Of a stretch of 64,000 bases of DNA, positions 57,101 to 64,000 are shown piece by piece (position 1 is the first letter of the stretch; each line of letters opens with the position of its first letter). The notes under the pieces were generated by a model. That model was not told where the DNA came from. It saw only the letters and a program-made list of their open reading frames with translations, and did not search any database. Source of the DNA: Mesostigma viride (Eukaryota; Streptophyta; Mesostigmatophyceae; Mesostigmatales; Mesostigmataceae); NCBI GenBank assembly GCA_009746045.1, contig RPFO01000111.1, positions 661,301-725,300 of the forward strand. The letters are read 5' to 3'. Made by a program: the position numbers and the translations under genes.

Positions 57101-57341
57101 GCAGAAAATTAAGCTTTAAATACATAGTTACCTTTGGCATTCCAGCAGGGACATCAAATCCGCTATTACTAATGTCATTAATGGCACACCGGATCCCAAG
57201 CTTCACGCTGCTCCGTGACCTGCGGTCGTTCACACGGGCGACAGCCGGTCGGATTTCCTGACGCACAACATTACAAGGCCTTAATTCGCAGGCCTTGAAA
57301 TTAGCAAACGCTCCGGTGGCGTGACACTGAGTGACCGCCAT
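47737..57341 (-). CDS. Indole-3-glycerol-phosphate synthase, plastid-targeted
   Basis: Proposed exons (minus strand, 5' to 3'): 57341-57132, 56712-56530, 56159-55983, 53812-53738, 53101-53057, 52541-52377, 51269-51191, 50027-49945, 48901-48833, 47820-47737; about 389 residues with all phases matching. The enzyme closes the indole ring (CdRP to indole-3-glycerol phosphate) in plastid tryptophan synthesis. Residues 1 to about 60 are an Arg/Ser-rich transit peptide. Family landmarks follow in order: [33 protein letters not shown] (catalytic Lys), [27 protein letters not shown] (Lys), SALVEV (Glu), VGINNRDLG (Asn), [20 protein letters not shown] (Glu, Ser), [13 protein letters not shown]. The plant-type [10 protein letters not shown] start argues for a plant lineage. 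Start chosen at 57341 because the family sequence begins soon after. The acceptor of exon 2 could also be 24 bp upstream. The 9.6-kb span is mostly repeat-filled introns. Confidence 0.92.
48290..48450 (+). repeat. Solo copy of the 38590-39740 inverted-repeat unit
   Basis: Shares AAGCTAGGGCGCCCTC, AACCCACGTGATCC and a TTAATTAA-type end with 39590-39720. Intron 9 of the IGPS gene. Confidence 0.65.
49391..49935. repeat. 49-bp minisatellite, about 11 copies
   Basis: Unit contains GTGCCTCTCGAGCATGGGAG and AGCGTATACCAGCACGCCCA. It fills the start of IGPS intron 8 and stops about 10-15 bp from the exon 8 donor. Confidence 0.96.
50110..50545. repeat. Tandem repeat of about 18 bp (ACACGCACACATGCACAT-type)
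   Basis: Alternating ACAC and ATGCAC blocks, purine-pyrimidine alternating for over 400 bp, in IGPS intron 7. Long open frames on both strands are artefacts. Confidence 0.95.
50770..50880. repeat. Tandem repeat of about 40 bp, 3 copies
   Basis: Unit contains TAACATTACCCGGCGACAAA and GGTGCAGCCCTGC. IGPS intron 7. Confidence 0.85.
51490..51625. repeat. 30-bp tandem repeat, about 4 copies
   Basis: Unit contains GGTATGGGTGGCTGGTAAAG and GGTTGGTC. IGPS intron 6. Confidence 0.9.
52034..52145. repeat. 8-bp tandem repeat (GCCCACCT)n
   Basis: About nine near-perfect copies followed by diverged GTCCACTT copies. IGPS intron 6. Confidence 0.92.
53300..53430. repeat. 28-bp tandem repeat, about 4-5 copies
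   Basis: Unit contains GTGAGCTGTTCTGGCAGGCA and TGCGGCCC. IGPS intron 4. Confidence 0.92.
54045..54162. repeat. (GT)n-rich microsatellite
   Basis: GTGT runs with scattered GC and GTAT interruptions. IGPS intron 3. Confidence 0.95.
54165..54435 (-). repeat. Dispersed repeat of about 275 bp (SINE-like), copy 2
   Basis: Inverted relative to 44430-44705, sharing both ends and the middle. It starts next to the (GT)n tract. IGPS intron 3. Confidence 0.75.
54455..55440. repeat. 65-bp minisatellite, about 15 copies
   Basis: Unit contains GGCATGAGGCCTTCTCTCTA, CACGCCGAGGAGGACTTCAC and GTCATGCGGGGGACC. Copies differ at a few fixed positions (for example CCAG/CCGAG, GCGG/GCAG). IGPS intron 3. Confidence 0.97.
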
Positions 57342-57853
57342 AGCTAACAGTGAGGCCTGGGGGATGGATCGCTGCCCGCAAGAAATTACTCCATCCGTTA
57401 ACGACTTGGGCGGGTGGCCGGGTGCTAGCAGCGACGCTACGCGACAATTCCTGCCACAGATGTACAGGCCAAGCCCTAGCGGCACGTCGCCACGTCGCCA
57501 CGTGGCCAGGCCCTTGGTCAGCCAAGCAACGCGCCGCGCCGCTTGCCCGCGTCGAGAGTCGAGGCTCCGGGCCGTGGACAGTCGGAACAGGGTCAAGTTA
57601 AAAGTTAAAACCCGGCGCGCGCCCGTTGCGCCTGGAGCGGGTAATAATCGAGCGCGGGAGACCTCCCTGATCACGGCATGTTGTTCGGTCAAATATTGGC
57701 GCCAAGTTGTTAGAGCAAAAAATATGGCTGCCCATTTTAAAGTTTGAGCGTGAGCCATCAGCCAGCGGGTAACCAGGGAAACTGAATGCGGATTGAATTA
57801 CATATGAAGCAGTAATCCAACTAAGTTTGGAGGCGAAAACCATTACCGACGCC
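57342..57853. promoter_or_regulatory. Divergent promoter region between IGPS and POLA1
   Basis: 512 bp separates the two start codons. TTGGCGCCAA at 57696-57705 is a palindromic E2F-like site, which would fit S-phase control of POLA1. No TATA box is claimed. Confidence 0.6.
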
Positions 57854-60800
57854 ATGGCCGACGAGGGCGAGGGACGGCCATCTCGCCGGCAACCATCCGC
57901 GAGGAAAACTGTCGTAAAATCCGCTCTAGAAGAATTGGCGTCCATCCGGAAGGGAGGCGGGAAAAGAGCCGAAACTTTTCACGTAAGAATAGAAGACAAT
58001 GTTTACGACACTGTGGAAGAAGGAGAATATGCACGTCTCGTGGCCAAACGCCGCGAGGAGGGAGGAGAGTTTGTGGTCGACGACGACGGCATTGGGTACG
58101 CTGACATCGGCGAAGAAGACTGGCAAGAGTTTGGCTCTGACGAAGAGGCCCCGAGGCCGGAGAAGAAGACGAAAAAGCCTGCAGGCAAGCCATCAGCCCC
58201 CCGACCTAGTAAGAAGTTGAACCTGCCCGAGAATTTCAGAGGGCAGACGGCAATTGCTGGCGCGTTTGCAGCGGGCGCGGCGGGCATGAAGAGGAAGTTC
58301 GCCCCGACCAGCGGCGGAGATGGGACCGGCATCGACGTCTCGGACTCTGCGCTGGCCGACATTTTGAATGCCGTAGCACCTGACGAGCGTGACCGGCAGC
58401 GCGTACGACGGCAACGGGCTGCCAGCGGTGCAGCTCCGCCGAACAAAGCTCCCTCCATTTTCCACACTCCCGCGCCCTCGATCCCACCGCCGCTTGCCCC
58501 TTCTGCCAAGGGCGCGGATTACAGCTTCAGGCAGACGCCGCTCGCACCGGACACGTCATGCGCGGAGCCGGCGCGTCCCCCTCTCTTGTCCTCGTTCAAC
58601 TCGGCCGAGACACCCGCGGTTCCAAAGAGCGGGGGCAACCAAGTAGCTGACATGGCACCCGACTCCTCGGGGCCCATGGACACGGCGCCAGCGTCCAGCC
58701 TGGACCCATCCCTTATGGCCGCGACAGCTGGCAGCATGGCATCCTCCCGCGAGACCAACTCAATGGCTGACGCGGGGGGCCTTTCCGCGGGTGTCAGCGC
58801 GCCCGTCCCCAAGCCCGCCCAGCCCACGAAGGGCGCGGCCGGGTGGAAGGAGCTGTGTGCCAGCGAGGCGGGTGCAGGGGTGGCGGAGCCGCTGGAGCCC
58901 ATTAGCGCGGAGCCAGGTGTCAGTGCGGCGTACGACGGCATCACGCCCGCTGACGGCGGTGAGCTGGCGCTGGACACCCAGGGCCGGTTGCTCTTCTACT
59001 GCCTGGACGCGTACGAGGAGGGGTTTGGCGCGCAGCCGGGGACGCTGTTCCTCTTTGGCAAGATCGCGGCGCCAAAAGGGGCCACAGGGGGGGCGGCGTC
59101 CTCCTTCCAGAGCTGCTGCATGGTGGTCAACAACCTCATGCGTGACGTATACTTTTTACCAACCGCCGGCACGCTGGACGGCGACGGCAGTGTGGCGTCG
59201 CTGGTGGCGCGGGGCCCGGACGCGCGCAGTGAGCTGATGAAGACCCTCCACGCGCTGTCCAGGGGCCTCAAGGACGAGGTGCGCGCGTTGCTGCTGGCGC
59301 GCGGCGTCCAACAGATGAGCATGAAGCCCGTGCGGCGGTCCTACGCATTCGAGCGCCCCGAGGTGCCACGTGGCGAAAGCTGGTTCCTCAAGGTGACCTA
59401 CCCGGCGCGGCACGGCCCGCTGCCGCTGGACCTCAAAGGGGAGCACTTTGATGCGGTGTTCGGCGCCAACGCGAGGTGAGGGGGTCTGGGAGGGCGGACA
59501 TCATGACCTCGCCGCCTGGCACGGGCATGCGCGGGCGCTTATCACGTTACACAAGATATTTACGCACAGCACCATGCACTAAGATATTTACGCACAGCAC
59601 CATGCACTTACGGTCATGGCACAAACGCACAAACGCAGAACAGGTGGCGGTCATGGCACGTATGACGGATGGCACATGCATGGGCGCACATCAGGGGGTC
59701 GGGAATGATTATAACTATCTAAACGGCCCCCAAGCAACCGCGTCAGTAAGCGGACATGACAGGGTGGCAATCAAACTAGCCCATCCAGCCCAGCAGCTTT
59801 CTCAGCTGCTATTGTGGCAGTTGACTGTTATTGTTTTTAGTTAGTTATGCCCATGCCGCTGTCTTGGCCTGTCACCGGCATCCTTGCTGTAGGCTCCACC
59901 TGGTTGGCGCATCCGCCATGCATCGTTAGGGCGGCGGCGGTGGCGGCTGCTGCTGTGGCGTCATGGCTAGCCTGGGCTGCTGGTGGTGGTCTGTTGCGTG
60001 GATGACATGTTCTGCCCCCACACCTCTCACTCTGCTCTGTGTGACCCGGCTCATCCTGCCAAGGGTGGGATGCAAGGTGGCTGCCCGACCAAACGCCGCT
60101 GCATGCGTGCATTGGGGGGGAGCCCCTCGGATGCCAATGGTCGACTGCGTGCACTGCTGATGTTGCCATCAATGGTCGACTGCGTGCACTGCTGATGTTG
60201 CCATCAATGGTCGACTGCGTGCACTGCTGATGTTGCCATCAATGGTCGACTGCGTGCACTGCTGATGTTGCCATCAATGGTCGACTGCGTGCACTGCTGA
60301 TGTTGCCATCAATGGTCGACTGCGTGCACTGCTGATGTTGCCATCGCAAGGTGGCATGGTTGCACGCGTGCCCATGCATGCGCACCCACCTTGTCCCCCT
60401 CCCGGTGTTCCCGCACCCATGCGCACGCAATTGTCCGTGCCCCTGCCTTATGGCGGCAGTTTTGCACGCTGGCGCCCGTTGAATGCTTCCCTCTTGTTCG
60501 GCGGCATCTCCCCCGTTTCTTGTCTGATTGCATGGCTATCCTTGTCCCTCATTGCGCGTGCCCCAGCCCCCTGGAGCGGTTCCTGGTCAAGCGCAAGCTG
60601 ATGGGCCCTTGCTGGCTCGCGGTCCCCAACCCCAGCGTCATCCCCACGCACGCGCGCCGCAGCTGGTGTAAAATGGAGGTAGGCGCGGCACATGCCAAGA
60701 GGAGTTAGGCGCGGGCGGTCGTCGTCTGCGTGCCTTTTGGTGATGTTGTGTACAGGTTGTTTGGTAATAGGGTGCCACCCTATCTATTTGGTACCCTACT

Positions 60801-63800
60801 ACAGATACTCTTTGGCCGGGGCTCTTGAAATTTTCCTTTGCTAGACCTCATCCCCTCTTCCTCCTTAGCCCTCTTTTCTTCCTGCCCAATACTCCCTCTC
60901 CTGCCCTGTACTCTATCGTCAGCGGTAGCTGGGAAGAAGGCAGACCAACAGCTTCTGCCTGTGTTCTCTTTCCCGACAACAGGACACGATTGTGCCCCTA
61001 GCCACACGTTTGCGTGGCTGGTGAGGCAGGCTGACCTCTCCCTGTGGTCCATGCTTGCCTCTGCTGCTCGGCGGTGTGGCCAGTTCCCCTGGTTTGCACT
61101 CGAGTACGCGACGGGACGGTGCCTATGCCACTTGGCCACGACTTTCTGTGTTATTGATATTAATGTGAATGTTACTATTATTATGATACTATTCTTTTTG
61201 CGCTCATGAAACCTACTCCTGTTTTGCCCTCTGGTGCACCCACCCTGTCAGGTGTCTGTGGACAACCCAAAGCTGGTGAATGTTGCACCCGCTGACGCCA
61301 CCCCCGCCACCACCCCGCCACTGGTGGTGGCGGCGCTCAGCACAAAGACGGTCATCAACCACAAAGAGAACGTCAACGAGGTGGGTCGACCTGGCATGTG
61401 CTTGCAATCATGGGCCCAGCTTTGCCCACTCTCGTTTGTTTTGTCGTCAGGCCCTGCCCCTGGCCATTTTCAGCCCCCAGGTCGGCCCTGGAAACCTTGA
61501 TAGGAGCACAGTCGCAGTCTCATGCCTTTTCACACCGTTTCTTGCACTGCTGGCACGGAGCCTGAATAGCCTTTGTGTTTTGGTAGCAGAGCTAGTGGCA
61601 CCTGGGCTGTTCTGCCGCAGTTGCGGCCTCAGTGATGGTGCTGACCGATTGTCGAGCGATTGTCTTGCACAGGCACGCGCCCAAGCAAACCCCCTGCATC
61701 CCGCTGGCACGGATTGTTGGCATTGGTGGCGTGTGGCCGCCGCTGCGCCTGCTGCCCCGATGAAGCTAACCCCTGTGGCCGCCACGGTGCATCCACGGAT
61801 GGCCTCTTGTGCATGGCATCCGTCACCATGGCATCTGTCTTCTCCTCCCACCCTTTCTCTCCTCCCCTCGTCCCTATCTCCCCCCCCCCCCCCCTCCTCC
61901 CCTCCTCTCCTCCTCCCCCCCTCCCCTCCTCCCCTCCCTCCCCTCCTCCCCTCCCTATCTCCCCCCCCAGATCGCCGCTGTCTCAGTCGTGTACTGCCGC
62001 GATGTGAACGTGGACGTGCCCGCGCCCAAGTCCGAGTGGAACACCCCTCAGCGGCTGCAGCACTTCACCGCCATACGCAAGCTGGATGGGGGGACCTTTC
62101 CACCTGGTAGGCCATGTGTGCCTGATGTGTGCAGGATGCAGCATCGTGCAGCGGTGGACCGTGTGCATGCAGCAGGGGTGAGGCAGCAGATCTCCGAAAT
62201 AGACTGGGTGTTCAGACACGTGAGAGGCAGAGGCAGCCAACTTCAGTGGTCATGGGTTGAATCAAGTCGATATGTAAAAAGTGGGCTCTACTTGCCTGTC
62301 AAAAGGCTACAATAGCTGCGGCTAGTGGCTGCGTTTCTTCCAAACTTTTCATGTTGGGCAATGGGCATGGTCGTACCCACGCACCCCAAATTTCCAGTTT
62401 CTGCTTGTGTTGTAGTAAAGCTAGTGTTTGCTAACATCCCCACGGTGAGGGGCTGTGACTTCTGGTCTGCTGGCCCCCGACTACGCCCACCAATGGTTGC
62501 TCATACGCCCTCCCTGGCGCAGGTTTTGCGGCAGAACTGGCCAAGAAGAACGGCACCTCCCGCGGCATGGTGCTCTCCCAGTGCGGCAGTGAGCGCTCGT
62601 TGCTCTGCTTCCTTCTGGCCAAGCTGCAGCAGCTGGACTATGATGTAAGCGTTTGTGGTGGTGATGCAACCATGGTGCAGCAGCTGGAGTATCACTTGAG
62701 CGCTGCGGCACGGCGGCATGTGGGCGCCCTGGCCCTCTGTGGTCATTGGGCGAGCGCGCTTGCTATGCTGGACGTGGCCCATCAATGGGAGGCTCACTCG
62801 GGAGCACCTGCTTGCTTTGGCCAGCACATAGGTGCCCTCACGTGGGCTCCATTGCACTGGGACACGCGGCTTTGTTTCCCATCATTTCCCGCACCTCAAA
62901 CCATGTGTGTGGCATTCCCTACCACGCCATACGTTGCCCTTGCCGCGTCATGCATGTTTATTTATCTAGCATAACGAGAGTACAATGTGAAATAGTTACG
63001 TCAGCCCACTCTCCACGCATAGTTGGACAAAACCAGGGGCACGATAGGCCTGCGCTGGTTGTCTCCTTGATAGTGGGGATGTGTACGAAGAGGTTTTCTG
63101 CACATTAGTCATAACAGGCAATGGGCGAGAACAGCTCTCTGCTTGCTTTACAAGGCGATTGTGCCATGCCCACAATCTTGTACAACAAGTTGCTTTGCTC
63201 CGTGCCCCACATCATCATGCCCCCCACCCACGACCGGCCACACGTCAGGTGCTGGTCGGCCACAACGTGGCGGCGTGGGACCTGGACATCCTTCTCCATC
63301 GCATGCAGGCCTGCAAGGTGCCCCACTGGTCGCGCCTCGGCCGCCTCAAGCGCCAGCAGATGCCCAAGCTGACCGGCGGCAACAATGCGTTTGGTGGCGG
63401 CGCCAGCATCGGGGCAATGACGGTGATGGCGGGGCGCCTCATCTGCGACACCTACCTGGCCGCGCGCGAGTTCCTCAAGGAGAGCTCGTACACGCTCAGC
63501 CACCTGGCGTCCTCCCAGCTGGGGCAGGAGCGCACGGAGCTCACGGCGGCCGACGTGCCCTCCAAGTTTGCCTCGTGCGAAGCCCTGATGGAGATGGTGA
63601 GCCGCGTGCATGCGTGCAGGGGCCCTGCGGAGTGGCCGGGTGCTGAGCGTGTGCGTAGGGGGGGCGTTGGGCGGCTGCTGGCATCCCTCTTGGTAGCCGC
63701 CGTCGCGTTGTGGTGAGCGCAGCGTGGCAGGGTCGTTCTCTGTTGCTGTGATGAGCAGCGTGCTCTTGCCTGCTGTCTTCATGTGCTGACTTGGGTATTG

Positions 63801-64000
63801 CTCTCTGTGCATGGCGCTCGATAGTGGTATTGAGGGCGGGGTGGCGGGGTGCACGATCAGGAGCGCAGCGGGGTGGGCTGGCATGCGCAGTGGGGTGGTG
63901 TACTTGGGGTAATGGCTGTTGTCTTGACCAGCGACAACATGCTAGTACGTGATCTATGGATTTTGTGGGCTCGCATCCTGGCTCAACCCATTTTTGCCCT
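57854..64000 (+). CDS. POLA1: DNA polymerase alpha catalytic subunit, 5' half (runs off the window)
   Basis: Proposed exons: 57854-59475, 60567-60678, 61252-61380, 61971-62106, 62523-62644, 63249-63596, then an intron open at the window end; phases match (2,0,1,0,0), giving 823 residues so far. The start is the ATG in GCCATGGCC; an upstream in-frame TTG at 57827 was discounted. The conserved N-terminal region (ALEELASIRKGGG, NVYDTVEEGEYARLV, FVVDDDG) precedes a long Ala/Pro/Ser-rich linker. The B-family part follows: SPLERFLVKRKLMGPCWL, TPPLVVAALSTKT, the VLVGHN segment of the exonuclease-like fold, and WSRLGRLKRQQMPKL. The exonuclease fold is inactive in this family. The polymerase palm motifs lie beyond the window. 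POLA1 extends RNA primers made by primase at replication origins and on the lagging strand. Confidence 0.93.
60138..60345. repeat. 35-bp tandem repeat, about 6 copies
   Basis: Unit contains TCGACTGCGTGCACTGCTGA and TGTTGCCATCAATGG. POLA1 intron 1, about 220 bp before exon 2. Confidence 0.96.

Noticed and set aside
57342-57758. Longer N-terminus for IGPS from the ATG at 57758
   Set aside because: It would use most of the shared promoter; the ATG at 57341 gives a normal transit peptide length.
57827-57853. Upstream in-frame start for POLA1
   Set aside because: The codon is TTG; the ATG at 57854 has a strong context (GCCATGGCC).

Overview
This window looks like nuclear DNA of a green alga, most likely a chlorophyte or prasinophyte. 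Genes are split by GT-AG introns, exons are GC-rich, and the proteins are plant-like: a plastid tryptophan-pathway enzyme, a plant-type YacP/NYN protein, a DNA polymerase alpha and an Integrator subunit. A secreted protein has a proline-rich linker of the kind found in algal extracellular matrix proteins. The species cannot be fixed from the sequence. All gene models were spliced by hand by matching GT/AG sites, intron phase and protein-family similarity.

Layout. 1-1340: two retrotransposon (LINE) fragments. 1340-3979: microsatellites and DNA with no recognised gene. 3980-10645 (+): a six-exon gene for a secreted mosaic protein whose third intron holds an 800-bp G-rich pentanucleotide tract. 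10646-14168: gene-poor DNA with diverged repeats. 14169-25607 (-): a ten-exon gene for a YacP/NYN-domain (Rae1-like) endonuclease. 25608-26259: divergent promoter region. 26260-34945 (+): a four-exon gene for a probable, greatly expanded Integrator subunit 8. 34946-47736: a transposon graveyard with at least two LINE families, an ORF1-only element, an inverted-repeat DNA element, large palindromes and a 790-bp tetranucleotide array. 47737-57341 (-): a ten-exon gene for plastid indole-3-glycerol-phosphate synthase. 57342-57853: a second divergent promoter region with an E2F-like site. 57854 to beyond 64000 (+): the 5' half of the gene for DNA polymerase alpha catalytic subunit (POLA1).

The genes form two head-to-head pairs (NYN protein/INTS8 and IGPS/POLA1) whose 3' ends face repeat-rich gaps. 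They do not form a pathway: one is amino-acid biosynthesis, one replication, one RNA processing, one probably plastid or mitochondrial RNA turnover, one extracellular. What unites the window is repeats. Most long introns carry their own tandem array, while exons can be as short as 42-49 bp. Several arrays and short dispersed elements can be traced to tails of transposons seen elsewhere in the window.
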